Assembly: GCA_903907955.1 (NCBI GenBank)
Contig: CAIVPZ010000020.1
Coordinates: 62,001 to 126,000, forward strand
Origin: an uncultured Acetobacteraceae bacterium
Lineage (GTDB): Bacteria; Pseudomonadota; Alphaproteobacteria; Acetobacterales; Acetobacteraceae
Length of the DNA stretch: 64,000 nt
Reading direction: 5' to 3'
The position numbers were made by a program, and so were the translations under genes. Of the stretch, positions 35,019 to 44,249 are shown piece after piece; positions within the stretch are counted from its first letter, which is position 1; each line of letters starts with the position of its first letter. Under the pieces are notes generated by a model. That model saw only the letters and a program-made list of their open reading frames with translations. It searched no databases and was not told the origin of the DNA.

Positions 35019-36224
35019 ATGACGTGGCTTGCCTTCGCCGCGGCGACCATCGCCGCGGCCGGACTTGCACAGGCGGGCGCCGGGTGGCTGGCGGCGCGTC
35101 GTTTTGCCGCCGCAGCGCCGCCGCCTGCCGGGCCGCGCCCGCCGGTGACCGTGCTCAAGCCGCTGCATGGTGACGAGCCGATGCTCGAGCAGGCGCTCGC
35201 CAGCTTCTGCGCACAGGACTACCCCTGCTTTCAGCTGGTGTGCGGCGTGCAGGACCCGGCCGATCCGGCGATCGCCGTGGTGCGGCGGCTGCGGGCACGC
35301 TTTCCGCACTGCGACATCGCCCTGGTGATCGACCGCACCCAGCATGGCGAGAACCGCAAGATCGCCAACCTGATCAACATGCTGCCGGCGGCGAAATACG
35401 ACCTGCTGGTGATCGGCGACAGCGACGTGCACGCCCCGCCGGACTATCTCGCCTGCATCGCCGACACGCTGGCGCTGCCCGGCGCCGGGCTGGCCACCAC
35501 GCTGTACACCGGCCTGCCGGCCAACCCCAGCCTGGCGGCGCGACTGGGCGCCACCGGCATTACCCATTCGTTCGTGGCCGGTGCGCTGCTGGCGCGGGCG
35601 CTGGGACGGCAGGACTGCCTCGGCGCGACCATGGCGCTGCGGCGCGAGACCCTGGTGGCGGTGGGCGGGCTGGGCGCGCTGGTCAACCACCTGGCCGACG
35701 ATAACGTGCTCGGGCGACTGGTGCGGGCGCGCGGGCTGGACGTGCGGCTGGCGGCGGCGGTCTGCGCGACCACGGTGCCGGAGGCTGGACTGGGCGCGCT
35801 GTTCCGGCACGAACTGCGCTGGGCGCGCACCATCCAGGCACTCGTGCCGGCGGGATACGCCGCCTCGGCGATTCAGCACCCGCTGGCCTGGGCGGCGCTG
35901 GCCGTGCTGCTGTCGGGCGGCGCGGGGTGGACGCTGACGGGGTTCATGGTTTGCTGGGCGGGGCGGGCGCTGGCGGCACGCGGCCTCGATGCGCGGCTGG
36001 CGCTGGCCGAATCCGGGCTGGCAACCCCGGCACCGGTCTGGCTGTTGCCGCTGCGTGACCTGCTCAGCATGGCCGTGGTTGCCGCCAGCTATGCCGGCGA
36101 CCGGGTTGAATGGCGCGGCCAGGTGCTGCGCACCGCCCTCGACAAGCCCGAACAGGGCGCCATATCCGTCGCCGCCCCGCAGCCGGCGGGCGCCTTCGCG
36201 ATTTCCGGGGGACCGACCACATGA
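35019..36224 (+). CDS. hpnI: Hopanoid glycosyltransferase HpnI
   Basis: GT21/ceramide-glucosyltransferase-like enzyme, 401 residues, known in other bacteria to attach N-acetylglucosamine to bacteriohopanetetrol. An N-terminal helix, PPVTVLKPLHGDEPMLEQALASFCAQDYP, the D1/D2 motifs LVIGDSDVHAPPDYL (DSD), NHLADDNVLG (D3) and RHELRWARTIQ (the (Q/R)XXRW motif) are all present. Two or three membrane helices sit at the C-terminus. Its stop overlaps the hpnJ ATG. Confidence 0.95.
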   Translation: MTWLAFAAATIAAAGLAQAGAGWLAARRFAAAAPPPAGPRPPVTVLKPLHGDEPMLEQALASFCAQDYPCFQLVCGVQDPADPAIAVVRRLRARFPHCDIALVIDRTQHGENRKIANLINMLPAAKYDLLVIGDSDVHAPPDYLACIADTLALPGAGLATTLYTGLPANPSLAARLGATGITHSFVAGALLARALGRQDCLGATMALRRETLVAVGGLGALVNHLADDNVLGRLVRARGLDVRLAAAVCATTVPEAGLGALFRHELRWARTIQALVPAGYAASAIQHPLAWAALAVLLSGGAGWTLTGFMVCWAGRALAARGLDARLALAESGLATPAPVWLLPLRDLLSMAVVAASYAGDRVEWRGQVLRTALDKPEQGAISVAAPQPAGAFAISGGPTT

Positions 36225-37696
36225 TGAAGACGCTGTTCCTCCAACCGCCGAGCTTCGATGGCTTCGACGGCGGGGCCGGCTCGCGCTATCAGGCGAAACG
36301 CGAGATCAGGAGCTTCTGGTTCCCGACCTGGCTGGCCCAGCCGGCCGCCCTGGTGCCGGGCAGCCGGCTGATCGACGCGCCGCCCGCCGGCATCCGTTTG
36401 GATACGGTGCTGGCCGAGGCGCGCGGGCGGGAGCTTTGCGTCATCCACACCTCGACGCCTTCGTTTCCCTCCGATGTGCGGGTGGCGCAGGCGCTGAAGG
36501 ATGCCAACCCGTCACTGAAGATCGGTTTCGTCGGCGCCAAGGTGGCGGTGCAGCCGGTGGAGAGCCTCCGCCAGGGCGCGCCGATCGATTTTGTCGCCCG
36601 CAACGAGTTTGACTTCACGATCAAGGAGATCGCCGAGGGGCGCGACTGGGCCAAGGTGGACGGCATCAGCTGGCGCAACGGCGCCGGCGCGATCGTGCAC
36701 AACCCGGACCGTGCCGTGCTGGAAGACATGGACCAGCTGCCGTTCGTCACCGAGGTGTACAAGCGCGACCTGCGCATCGAGGATTACTTCATCGGCTACC
36801 TGATGCACCCCTACGTCTCGCTGTATACGGGGCGGGGCTGCAAGAGCCGTTGCACCTTCTGCCTGTGGCCACAGACGGTCGGCGGGCATCGCTACCGGGT
36901 GCGCAGCCCCGGCCATGTGGCCGAGGAAATCCGGCTGCTGAAATCATGCTTCCCGCAGGTGCGGGAGATTTTCTTCGACGACGACACCTTCACCGACAAC
37001 CTGCCGCGCGCCGAGGCGATCGCCCGCGAGCTGGGCCGGATGGGGGTGACCTGGTCCTGCAACGCCAAGGCCAACGTGCCGCGTGAAACATTGAAGGTGC
37101 TGGCCGATAACGGGCTGCGGCTGCTGCTGGTGGGCTACGAGAGCGGCAACCAGCAGATCCTGCACAACATCAAGAAAGGCATGCTGATCGAGGTGGCGAA
37201 GCGTTTCACCCGGGACTGCCATGAGTTCGGCATCAAGATTCACGGCACGTTCATTCTCGGCCTGCCGGGCGAGACCAGGGAGACCATCGAGGAGACCATC
37301 CGCTTCGCCACCGAAGTGAACCCGCACACCATGCAGGTGTCGCTGGCCGCGCCCTATCCGGGCACGTACCTGCACCGGCAGGCGTTGCAGCGCGGCTGGC
37401 TGGACGCCGACCACGCCGAACTGGTGGACGAACACGGGGTTCAGATCGCACCGCTGCACTATCCGCATCTGTCGCACACCGAGATATTCGAGTCGGTGGA
37501 AACGTTCTACCGGCGGTTCTACTTCCGGGCGCCGAAGATCGCCTCGATCGTGGGCGAAATGGTGCGCAGCCCGCAGATGATGAAACGGCGGCTCCGGGAG
37601 GGGGTGGAGTTCTTCCAGTTCCTGCGTGAGCGGCATCGGGAAGAAAGGCCAGGGGCGCTGCCCCTGGACCCCGCAAGGGGTCAGGGGACCCCTTGA
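36221..37696 (+). CDS. hpnJ: B12-binding radical SAM cyclitol-ether synthase HpnJ, repeat-altered C-terminus
   Basis: Radical SAM enzyme with an N-terminal cobalamin-binding-like domain, known to contract the sugar of glucosaminyl-BHT into the cyclitol ether; 491 codons. MMKTLFLQPPSFDGFDGGAGSRYQAKREIRSFW is the family start. TGRGCKSRCTFCLWPQTVGGHRYR holds CxxxCxxC, followed by EIFFDDDTFTDN and FILGLPGETRETIEETIRFA. The last 20 residues or so ([18 protein letters not shown]) and the TGA stop are encoded by the interspersed repeat at 37642-37710, so the native C-terminus has been replaced or extended. Catalytic parts are intact. Confidence 0.94.
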   Translation: MMKTLFLQPPSFDGFDGGAGSRYQAKREIRSFWFPTWLAQPAALVPGSRLIDAPPAGIRLDTVLAEARGRELCVIHTSTPSFPSDVRVAQALKDANPSLKIGFVGAKVAVQPVESLRQGAPIDFVARNEFDFTIKEIAEGRDWAKVDGISWRNGAGAIVHNPDRAVLEDMDQLPFVTEVYKRDLRIEDYFIGYLMHPYVSLYTGRGCKSRCTFCLWPQTVGGHRYRVRSPGHVAEEIRLLKSCFPQVREIFFDDDTFTDNLPRAEAIARELGRMGVTWSCNAKANVPRETLKVLADNGLRLLLVGYESGNQQILHNIKKGMLIEVAKRFTRDCHEFGIKIHGTFILGLPGETRETIEETIRFATEVNPHTMQVSLAAPYPGTYLHRQALQRGWLDADHAELVDEHGVQIAPLHYPHLSHTEIFESVETFYRRFYFRAPKIASIVGEMVRSPQMMKRRLREGVEFFQFLRERHREERPGALPLDPARGQGTP

Positions 37697-37710
37697 CCCC
37701 ATTCCTTAAG
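37642..37710 (+). repeat. Double-hairpin interspersed repeat, copy 7a (inside hpnJ 3' end)
   Basis: AAGGCCAGGGGC-GCT-GCCCCTGG and CAAGGGGTC-AGGG-GACCCCTTG, right end ACCCCATTCCTTAAG. It supplies the final codons and stop of hpnJ and meets copy 7b head to head. Confidence 0.9.
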
Positions 37711-37711
37711 T

Positions 37712-37773
37712 AATGGGTTCCAAGGGGCCACTGCCCCTTGGCGGGTCCAGGGCAGAGCCCTGGCCTTGCTTCA
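37712..37773 (-). repeat. Double-hairpin interspersed repeat, copy 7b (forms the hpnK start)
   Basis: Inverted copy: AATGGGTTCC, CCAAGGGGC-CACT-GCCCCTTGG, then CCAGGGC-AGA-GCCCTGG and CCTTGCTTC. The hpnK start ATG (37713) and its first 20 or so codons lie in it. Confidence 0.9.
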
Positions 37774-38570
37774 CTGCCGATGATTTCGGCCTCTCCGAAG
37801 CCGTCAACGAAGGCATCGAGCGCGCCCATCGCGACGGCGTGCTGAACGCCGCGAGCCTGATGGTGGCGGGCGCCGCGGCGGCCGATGCGGTGGCGCGGGC
37901 AAAGCGCAATCCGGGGCTGCGGGTGGGTCTGCACCTGGTGGTCATCGAAGGCCCGGCGGTGCTGCCGCCGGCGGAAATTTCTGATCTTGTCGATGCGCGG
38001 GGGTGGTTTCCGTCCGACCAGTTGCGGCTGGGGGTAAACTACTTCTTCCGTCCGCGCGTGCGGCGCCAGTTGGCGGCGGAGATCAGGGCGCAGTTCGCCG
38101 CCTTCGCCGCGACCGGCCTGACGCTGGGTCATGCCGATGCGCACAAGCACATGCATCTGCATCCGACGGTGGGCGGGTTGCTGGTGCGGATCGGGCGGGA
38201 ATTCGGGCTGCCGGCGGTGCGGGTGCCGGCCGAGCCGCCCGCGGTGATGGCGGCGTGCGGGGTGCCGGCGACCCTTGGGGCGCGGGCGGTGCTTGCGTGG
38301 TCGCGTTTGCTGCGGTGGCAGGTGCACCGGGCCGGCATGGCGGCGCCGGACGCGGTGTTCGGCCTGGCCTGGACCGGGCACATGACCGAGGCACGCCTGC
38401 TGCGGCTGATCGCGCAACTGCCGGACGGACAGAACGAGATTTATTTCCACCCGGCGGCGCGGCGCGATGCGACGCTCGCGGCGTTGATGCCGGACTATGA
38501 GCACACCGCCGAACTGGCGGCCTTGTGCAGCCCGGCGGTGCGGGCTGCACTGGCGCTGCGGGCGGGCTGA
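37713..38570 (+). CDS. hpnK: Hopanoid deacetylase HpnK (ChbG/YdjC fold), repeat-derived N-terminus
   Basis: Deacetylase acting on N-acetylglucosaminyl-BHT before HpnJ; ChbG/YdjC family, about 285 residues. The metal-binding start TADDFGLSEAVNEGIERAHRDG and the His motif GHADAHKHMHLHP are intact, as are the C-terminal segments WTGHMTEARLLRLI and EIYFHPAARRD. In this family the TADDFG motif normally follows a short strand of about 6-8 residues (as in MRRLIVTADDFG). Here it is preceded by [20 protein letters not shown], which is pure repeat translation, so the native start and beta-strand 1 have been overwritten. Activity or folding could be affected. Confidence 0.88.
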   Translation: MGSKGPLPLGGSRAEPWPCFTADDFGLSEAVNEGIERAHRDGVLNAASLMVAGAAAADAVARAKRNPGLRVGLHLVVIEGPAVLPPAEISDLVDARGWFPSDQLRLGVNYFFRPRVRRQLAAEIRAQFAAFAATGLTLGHADAHKHMHLHPTVGGLLVRIGREFGLPAVRVPAEPPAVMAACGVPATLGARAVLAWSRLLRWQVHRAGMAAPDAVFGLAWTGHMTEARLLRLIAQLPDGQNEIYFHPAARRDATLAALMPDYEHTAELAALCSPAVRAALALRAG

Positions 38571-38573
38571 CCG

Positions 38574-38924
38574 TCATTTTTCCAGCGGTCGTGGCGGCAC
38601 CGGGTAGGCGGGACCGACCAGGACTTCCAGGGTTCGCCGGCCGCTCAGGATGTCAGCCGGGCCGTTGCCGCGCAGCAGGTCCTGCGGGTCCGGGGTGCCG
38701 CGCAGCACGTCGCCGCTGGGTGGCGGCGGCGCCGGGCAGATTGTGCCGCGGGAGGGAAGATGGGTCAGGCCAAACCCGCCGGTGATCGGGAACGGCGCCT
38801 GGGTGGGGCCGGTCAGGCCGACATAGATTTCCACGTCCATTGGCGGGCCGACCGGAACGGACGGGCAATCGGCCGGCTGGGCCAGCGCCGGCGCGGCCAG
38901 CAGGAGCATGACGAGCAGGGCCAT
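38574..38924 (-). CDS. Small exported protein, function unknown
   Basis: A 116-residue protein with a signal peptide (MALLVMLLLAAPALAQPA) and a proline-rich mature part containing two Cys (PADCPSV, GTICPAPPPP). It has YVGLTGPTQAPFPITGGFGLT and a C-terminal DILSGRRTLEVLVGPAYPVPPRPLEK. No family recognised. Convergent with hpnK, 3 nt between stop codons. Confidence 0.6.
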   Translation of the reverse strand: MALLVMLLLAAPALAQPADCPSVPVGPPMDVEIYVGLTGPTQAPFPITGGFGLTHLPSRGTICPAPPPPSGDVLRGTPDPQDLLRGNGPADILSGRRTLEVLVGPAYPVPPRPLEK

Positions 38925-38985
38925 CCGCTGAGCATGATGCGACTGCGTGAACGGGAGGTTAGGCCGAAACGCCCGTATCGGGCGG

Positions 38986-39252
38986 TTACGGGTGCAGCGT
39001 CCTGACGATCGTCAGCAGGCCGCCGACCAGCGCGGCGAGGCCGCCCAGGGTCACCACGGCGACCTGCCACGGGGCCAGCGCCCGGTCGCGGTCCAGTTTC
39101 CGCGCTCCGGCCGCCAGCTTGTCCCGCTCGGCGGCCAGCTTGTGGGATTCGGCGACGAATATGAGGGTTTCTTCGACCAGTTTTTGCGTCTCGGCCCGAT
39201 TGCGGTCGATGCGTGCCAGTTGCTCGCGAATATCGAATCCTGCGTCGCTCAT
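38986..39252 (-). CDS. Coiled-coil protein with C-terminal membrane anchor
   Basis: An 88-residue frame MSDAGFDIREQLARIDRNRAET... with a heptad-like charged helix (KLVEETLIFVAESHKLAAERDKLAAGARKL) followed by a single membrane helix (VAVVTLGGLAALVGGLLTIV). Short helix-anchor proteins of this type are common in alphaproteobacteria and lack an assigned function. Confidence 0.6.
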   Translation of the reverse strand: MSDAGFDIREQLARIDRNRAETQKLVEETLIFVAESHKLAAERDKLAAGARKLDRDRALAPWQVAVVTLGGLAALVGGLLTIVRTLHP

Positions 39253-39310
39253 TGGGTGAGTTCCCTGGCTTCCATCAGGCGTGCAGGCACGATAGCAGAA
39301 ATCCACCAAC

Positions 39311-39368
39311 GAATGGGTTCCAAGGGCCTCCCGGCCCTTGGCGGGTCCAGGGCAGCGCCCTGGCCTTA
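39311..39368 (-). repeat. Double-hairpin interspersed repeat, copy 8
   Basis: AATGGGTTCCAAGGGCC-TCCC-GGCCCTTGG and CCAGGGC-AGC-GCCCTGG, then CCTTACTTGC. Its left end contains the stop codon of the lhgO-like gene (TAA at 39366-39368). Confidence 0.88.
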
Positions 39369-40487
39369 CTTGCTTGCTTCTATTGTCATTTCCGCCACGT
39401 ACCCAGCCAGCGCAAGCGAAGCAGTCAGCCCCGGGCTTTCAATGCCGAACAGGTGGACCAGCCCAGGAATGCCGTGGGTTTGCTGCCCCTGCACCACGAA
39501 GTCCTGCCCCGCCGCGCCGGGCGGCACGATTTTCGGGCGGATGCCGGCGTAGCCGGGTTGCAGGGCGCCGTCGCGCAGGCCGGGCCAGTAGCGGCGCACG
39601 GCGGCGGTGAAGTGGTCGGCGCGGCGGGGATCGACGCTGTAGTCGATGCGGTCGATCCATTCGACGTCGGGGCCGAACCGGGCCTGCCCGCCGAGGTCGA
39701 TGGTCAGGTGGACGCCGAGGCCGCCGGGCACCGGCACCGGATAGATCAGGCGCGAGAACGGGGAGCGGCCGGCGAGGGTGAAGTAGGAGCCTTTCGCGTA
39801 ATAGGCGGTGGGAATGAACCGGCCGGGCATGCCGGCGAGCGAGCGGGCGAGCGCGGGGGCGTGCAGCCCGGCCGCGTTGACCAGCAGCCGGCAGCGCAGG
39901 CGCATCGGGTCGGCGCCGCCCACGGTGATTTCGGTGCCGCAATCGGTAATGGCGCCGCCGGTGACCGGGCTGCGGAAGACGAACACGGCGCCGGCGTGTT
40001 CGGCCTCGCCCTGCAGGGCGAGCATGAGGGCATGGCTGTCGATGATGCCGGTGCTGCCGGAGAGCAGGGCGGCGGTGCAGGACAGCGCCGGTTCCAGCGC
40101 GGTCGCCTCGGCCTGGGTCAGCAGGCGCATGTCCTCCACGCCGTTGGCTTCGGCGCGGGCCTTGATGCCGGCGAGCCGCTCGGTTTCTTCGCGGGTGGTG
40201 GCGACGATCAGCTTGCCGCAGGCGCAATGCGGCACCCCGCGGTCGCGGCAGAATGCATACAGCATGCGCCGGCCCGGCACGCAGAGCCGGGCCATCAGGC
40301 TGTGCTGCGGGTAGTAGATGCCGGCGTGGATGACCTCGCTGTTGCGGCTGGAGGTTTGCGTGCCGATGGCGCTTTCGGCCTCCAGCACGATCACCTCGCG
40401 GCCGGCCTGCGCCAGCGCGCGGGCCACCGCGATGCCGACCACGCCGGCGCCGATCACCACGCAGTCCACGTCTTCCGCCGGGTTCAT
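39366..40487 (-). CDS. lhgO: L-2-hydroxyglutarate dehydrogenase-like FAD oxidoreductase
   Basis: A 373-residue FAD enzyme of the DAO family. [22 protein letters not shown] is the ADP-binding motif, [29 protein letters not shown] is diagnostic for the L2HGDH branch, [13 protein letters not shown] the second FAD motif, and [20 protein letters not shown] with [16 protein letters not shown] the C-terminal motif. It probably oxidises L-2-hydroxyglutarate to 2-oxoglutarate and feeds electrons to the quinone pool. Its ATG overlaps the chvG stop (ATGA), placing it downstream of chvI-chvG in one unit. Confidence 0.9.
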   Translation of the reverse strand: MNPAEDVDCVVIGAGVVGIAVARALAQAGREVIVLEAESAIGTQTSSRNSEVIHAGIYYPQHSLMARLCVPGRRMLYAFCRDRGVPHCACGKLIVATTREETERLAGIKARAEANGVEDMRLLTQAEATALEPALSCTAALLSGSTGIIDSHALMLALQGEAEHAGAVFVFRSPVTGGAITDCGTEITVGGADPMRLRCRLLVNAAGLHAPALARSLAGMPGRFIPTAYYAKGSYFTLAGRSPFSRLIYPVPVPGGLGVHLTIDLGGQARFGPDVEWIDRIDYSVDPRRADHFTAAVRRYWPGLRDGALQPGYAGIRPKIVPPGAAGQDFVVQGQQTHGIPGLVHLFGIESPGLTASLALAGYVAEMTIEASK

Positions 40488-42172
40488 TTCACGCCTTGCG
40501 CCACCGGCAGGCGGACGATGAAGCGGGCGCCCAGGATACGGCCGTCCGGGTCGCGGCGGTTTTCGGCGATGATGCGGCCCTTCAGCGCCTCGACGATCTG
40601 CCGGCTGATCGACAGGCCGAGACCGGAATGCTGGCCGAAGCGCTCGCCCTGCGGGCGCTCGGAATAGAACCGGTCGAAAATATGCTCGAGCTGGGCCTCG
40701 GGAATGCCGGGGCCTTCGTCCTCGATGCTGATTTCCACCTGGCCGCCGGCCTCGCGGGCGTGCAGCCGGATGCGGCCGTCCTGCGGCGAGAAGGATTCCG
40801 CATTGCCGATCAGGTTGCGCAGCACCTGCACCAGCCTTCCCTCCACCGCCTGCACCACCACGTGGCCCTCGGGCGGGGCCAGTTCGATATGCGGGTCGCC
40901 GTCGCCGCGGGTGGTCTCGTTGATTTCGGCCAGGGTGGCGAGCATCGGCGCCACGTCGATCGGCTCGGCGGCGATGCGCGACAGCTCGGCGTCGATGCGG
41001 GAGGCGTCGCTGATGTCGCTGATCAGCCGGTCGAGCCGGCCGACATCCTCGGCGATGATGGCGAGCAGGCGGCGCTGCTTGTCGGCATCCTCGATGCGGC
41101 GCAGGGTTTCGATGGCGCTGCGGATCGAGGAGAGCGGGTTCTTGATTTCGTGCGCCACATCGGCGGCGAAGCGCTCTATGGCGTCCATGCGCGCCCACAG
41201 CGCGCGCGCCGATTCCGACAGGGCGCCGGCGAGTTCGCCGATCTCGTCGCGGCGATCCAGCAGCGACGGCGGCACCGCGCCGGTGCGGCCGCGGCCCTCG
41301 CGCATCTTCTCGGCCGCCCGGGCGAGCCGCAGGATCGGCCGGGCGATGGTCTGCGACAGGTACCAGGACATGATCACGGTCAGGCCGAGCGCCAGCGTGA
41401 ACAGGCCGAGGATGGACAGGCGGATGGCGAGCAGGCTGTCGTCCACCTCGCGCGCCTCGCGGGTCAGCAGCACGATGCCGACGGTCGCGCGGTTGCGCTG
41501 CACCGGCTCGGCCACCGTCACCAGCAGGCGGGCATCGGCGGTGCGGCGGATATAGGGCGGCATCTCGCGGCCCTGGTTGCTGCCGGTGAGCCGTACCTCC
41601 TCGGCCACGTCGGGCTGCCAGTCCGGGCCGGCGGCGGAGGGGCCGGTGTCGAGCACCGGCGCCTGGTTGCCGTGCGGCAGCAGCACCAGCAGCTTGTCGT
41701 AGATGCGGCCGATGGTGCCGACCAGCGGGCTGCGCTCGACCGCCGGCGGCAGCGGCTCGGTGACCACAGCGCCGCCGGTGCCCTCGCGCACCCGGCTGTC
41801 GGCCACCACGGCGCCGTCGGGGCTGTACAGCTTGGCCTGGGCGTTCGGGGTCGGCTCGGTCAGGCGGCGCAGCAGCGGGCGGGCGAGTTCCGGCAGCAAA
41901 CGCGGCCGGTCGGCCTCGTCCTCCTTCACCGCCGTCTCGCCGAGGGCGCCGGCGAAGATGCGTGCCTGCTCGCGCAGCGTGCCGACCTCGGCCAGCAGCA
42001 GGCCGTTCTCGTACTGGTCGAGGTAGAGCAGGCCGGCCAGCAGCAGCACCAGCGGCACCGCGTTGACCAGCAGGATCCGGCGCAGCAGCGGCGGCACCCA
42101 GCGGAAGCGGGGGCGCTTGCGCTGGGTGGCCGCCGCCGTCAGCGGGACCGGCAGGGTGCCGCTATCGGGCAT
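40484..42172 (-). CDS. chvG: ChvG-type sensor histidine kinase
   Basis: Inner-membrane sensor kinase, 562 residues. An N-terminal membrane helix ([19 protein letters not shown]), a periplasmic stimulus domain of about 200 residues with [12 protein letters not shown] and [16 protein letters not shown], a second helix ([19 protein letters not shown]), HAMP, then the H-box [20 protein letters not shown]-box [20 protein letters not shown]1 EDEGPGIPE and G2 [16 protein letters not shown]. ChvG/ExoS kinases respond to acid or envelope stress and in related bacteria are linked to the HprK-type PTS, which here lies about 20 kb away. Confidence 0.93.
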   Translation of the reverse strand: MPDSGTLPVPLTAAATQRKRPRFRWVPPLLRRILLVNAVPLVLLLAGLLYLDQYENGLLLAEVGTLREQARIFAGALGETAVKEDEADRPRLLPELARPLLRRLTEPTPNAQAKLYSPDGAVVADSRVREGTGGAVVTEPLPPAVERSPLVGTIGRIYDKLLVLLPHGNQAPVLDTGPSAAGPDWQPDVAEEVRLTGSNQGREMPPYIRRTADARLLVTVAEPVQRNRATVGIVLLTREAREVDDSLLAIRLSILGLFTLALGLTVIMSWYLSQTIARPILRLARAAEKMREGRGRTGAVPPSLLDRRDEIGELAGALSESARALWARMDAIERFAADVAHEIKNPLSSIRSAIETLRRIEDADKQRRLLAIIAEDVGRLDRLISDISDASRIDAELSRIAAEPIDVAPMLATLAEINETTRGDGDPHIELAPPEGHVVVQAVEGRLVQVLRNLIGNAESFSPQDGRIRLHAREAGGQVEISIEDEGPGIPEAQLEHIFDRFYSERPQGERFGQHSGLGLSISRQIVEALKGRIIAENRRDPDGRILGARFIVRLPVAQGVK

Positions 42173-42177
42173 GCCCC

Positions 42178-42879
42178 TCAGGCATCCTTGTAGCGGTAGC
42201 CGATGCCGTAGAGCGTCTCGATCTGGTTGAAGCTGTCATCGGCCGAACGGAACTTCTTGCGCACGCGCTTGACGTGGCTGTCGATGGTGCGGTCGTCGAC
42301 GTAGATGTTCTCGCCATAGGCGGCGTCGATCAGCTGGTCGCGCGACTTGACCATGCCGGGGCGGGTGGCGAGCGCCTTCACCAGCAGGAATTCGGTGACG
42401 GTGAGCTGGATGTCGCGGCCCTTCCACAGGCACTGGTGCTTGGTTTCGTCCAGCACCAGGTCGCCGCGCGTCATCACCCCGGCGGGGGTGGCGCCGGAGC
42501 CTTCGGCGCGGCTGGCTTCGTTGCGGCGGAGCAGGGCGCGGATGCGCTCCAGCAGCAGGCGCTGGCTGAACGGCTTGGTGATGTAGTCGTCCGCGCCCAG
42601 CCGCAGGCCCATCACCTCGTCCACCTCCTCGTCCTTGCTGGTAAGGAAGATGACCGGCAGACTGGTGCGCTGGCGCAGCTTCTGCAGCAGCTCCATGCCG
42701 TCCATGCGGGGCATCTTGACGTCGAGCACCGCGAGGTCGACGGGGCGGCTGATCAGCCCCTGCAACGCGCTTTCGCCGTCGGTGTAGGTGCGCACCTGAA
42801 AGCCTTCCTGCTCCAGGGTCATGGCGACGCTGGTGAGGATGTTGCGGTCGTCGTCCACCAGGGCGATGGTCTGCTTCAT
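42178..42879 (-). CDS. chvI: ChvI-type response regulator
   Basis: OmpR-family regulator of 233 residues. Receiver domain: [23 protein letters not shown], phospho-acceptor [48 protein letters not shown]. The winged helix ends [18 protein letters not shown] and [13 protein letters not shown], the ChvI signature. GGAG precedes the ATG by about 9 nt. chvI-chvG-lhgO are codirectional with a 5-nt gap and a 4-nt overlap. Confidence 0.95.
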   Translation of the reverse strand: MKQTIALVDDDRNILTSVAMTLEQEGFQVRTYTDGESALQGLISRPVDLAVLDVKMPRMDGMELLQKLRQRTSLPVIFLTSKDEEVDEVMGLRLGADDYITKPFSQRLLLERIRALLRRNEASRAEGSGATPAGVMTRGDLVLDETKHQCLWKGRDIQLTVTEFLLVKALATRPGMVKSRDQLIDAAYGENIYVDDRTIDSHVKRVRKKFRSADDSFNQIETLYGIGYRYKDA

Positions 42880-42983
42880 GGCGCAATCTCCGGTGTGTGC
42901 GCGGGCGTGCTGGCCACGCTTCGTCGCATCCCGCGAATATGGGTGGTGATTGTGGCGCAACGAGGATGGAGGGTGAACGAAAT

Positions 42984-43709
42984 ATGGCGCCAGAACCTGA
43001 AGAACCAGCACCGGAAGAACAGGAATCGCCGTTATGGGTGGCGCGCAGGCTGCTGCGGGCGGCGCGGGCCGGCACGCTGGGCACGGTGATCGACGGCCAG
43101 CCCTTCGCCACCCTGGTGACGCCGGCGAGCGCCGCCGATCTCTCGGTGCTGCTGATGCTGTCGTCGCTGTCCGAGCACACCCGCCACCTGCGCGGCGACC
43201 CGCGCTGCTCGCTGCTGGTGGTGGGCACGCCCTCCGGCGCCAACCCGCAGACCGCGCCGCGGGTGACGGTGACCGGGCTGGCGGCGGTCGATCCCGATCC
43301 GGCGCTGAAGGCGCGCTGGCTGGCGGTGCATCCTTATGGTGCGCTGTACGCCGGGTTCGGCGATTTCGCGCTGTGGCGCTTCCAGCCGGTGCAGGCGCTG
43401 TTCGTGGGCGGGTTCGCGCGCGCCGCGCGGTTGCGCCAGGCCGAACTGCTGCCCGATCCCGACGCGGTGGCCGCCATTGCCGATGCCGCGCACGATATCA
43501 TGCTGCATTGCAACCAGGACCACGCGGCGGCGCTGCGGCTGATCGCCCGCCGGGCGGGCGGCGGCGACGGGCCTTGGCAAATGGTGGGGGTCGACGTGGA
43601 CGGGTGCGACCTTGGCTGCGGCGAGCAGGTGCTGCGGGTGGCCTGGTCGGGGCCGGTTGGGGATGCGGGTGGCGTCAGGCGCGAACTGGTCGGGCTGGGG
43701 CGAAAATAA
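42984..43709 (+). CDS. HugZ-type pyridoxamine-5'-phosphate-oxidase-fold protein
   Basis: A 241-residue protein with an FMN-binding split barrel ([62 protein letters not shown] in segments) and a C-terminal DUF2470-like domain ([24 protein letters not shown]). Members bind heme or flavin, and some degrade heme (HugZ). GGAGGG is about 10 nt before the ATG at 42984; an ATG at 42966 is possible. A repeat copy starts directly after its stop codon. Confidence 0.85.
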   Translation: MAPEPEEPAPEEQESPLWVARRLLRAARAGTLGTVIDGQPFATLVTPASAADLSVLLMLSSLSEHTRHLRGDPRCSLLVVGTPSGANPQTAPRVTVTGLAAVDPDPALKARWLAVHPYGALYAGFGDFALWRFQPVQALFVGGFARAARLRQAELLPDPDAVAAIADAAHDIMLHCNQDHAAALRLIARRAGGGDGPWQMVGVDVDGCDLGCGEQVLRVAWSGPVGDAGGVRRELVGLGRK

Positions 43710-43780
43710 AGCAAGGAAGGCCAGGGCTCTGCCCTGGACCCGGCAGGGGGCGGCGGCCCCCTGCACCCCGTTCCTTAAGG
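43710..43780 (+). repeat. Double-hairpin interspersed repeat, copy 9
   Basis: GCAAGGAAGGCCAGGGC-TCT-GCCCTGG and GCAGGGGGC-GGC-GGCCCCCTGC, right end ACCCCGTTCCTTAAGG. The left end touches the stop of the HugZ-type gene; the right end lies 1 nt from the stop of the convergent CBS gene. Confidence 0.88.
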
Positions 43781-43781
43781 C

Positions 43782-44249
43782 TTATTCTCCGCTGGCGAGG
43801 GCGCGGACCAGGTCGCGCCGGGCGACGATGCCCATCAGCTTGCCGTCCCGCATCACCAGCACGCGGCGCACGTTGTCCTGGCCGACCAGCCTGGCCACGT
43901 CGCGCAACGGGGTGTTCTCGGCGACCTTGACCGGATCGGTGCGCATGACCTTGGAAACCGGGCGGTTCCCCGCGTCGATGGTGGCGACGACGTCGGGGGA
44001 GAGTTCCTGGCCCTCGGCCAGGATGTCGAGCCAGCGGTGGAAGCGCTGCTCGGCGGCATCATCCGGGCGGACCAGATCGGCTTCGGAGACGAGGCCGACG
44101 ACGCGCCCCGCGGCATCGACCACCGGCAGCCCGGACACGGCGCGCTTGAGCATCAGCTGGGCGGCCCGCCGCAGCGTGTCTTCCGGGCGCGCGGTAACGA
44201 CATCGCGTGTCATCACGTCCGCGGCAGTGAAGTTGGATGTGTCGAACAT
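43782..44249 (-). CDS. CBS-domain pair protein
   Basis: A 155-residue protein of two CBS motifs, a nucleotide-sensing module: FTAADVMTRDVVTARPEDTLRRAAQLMLKRAVSGLPVVDAAGRVVGLVSEADLVR (first) and VSKVMRTDPVKVAENTPLRDVARLVGQDNVRRVLVMRDGKLMGIVARRDLVRAL (second), quoted here only as landmarks in parts. A DUF-like linker with FHRWLDILAEGQELSPDVV separates them. It is paralogous to the CBS protein at 50528-51007. Ligand and partner are unknown. Confidence 0.9.
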   Translation of the reverse strand: MFDTSNFTAADVMTRDVVTARPEDTLRRAAQLMLKRAVSGLPVVDAAGRVVGLVSEADLVRPDDAAEQRFHRWLDILAEGQELSPDVVATIDAGNRPVSKVMRTDPVKVAENTPLRDVARLVGQDNVRRVLVMRDGKLMGIVARRDLVRALASGE

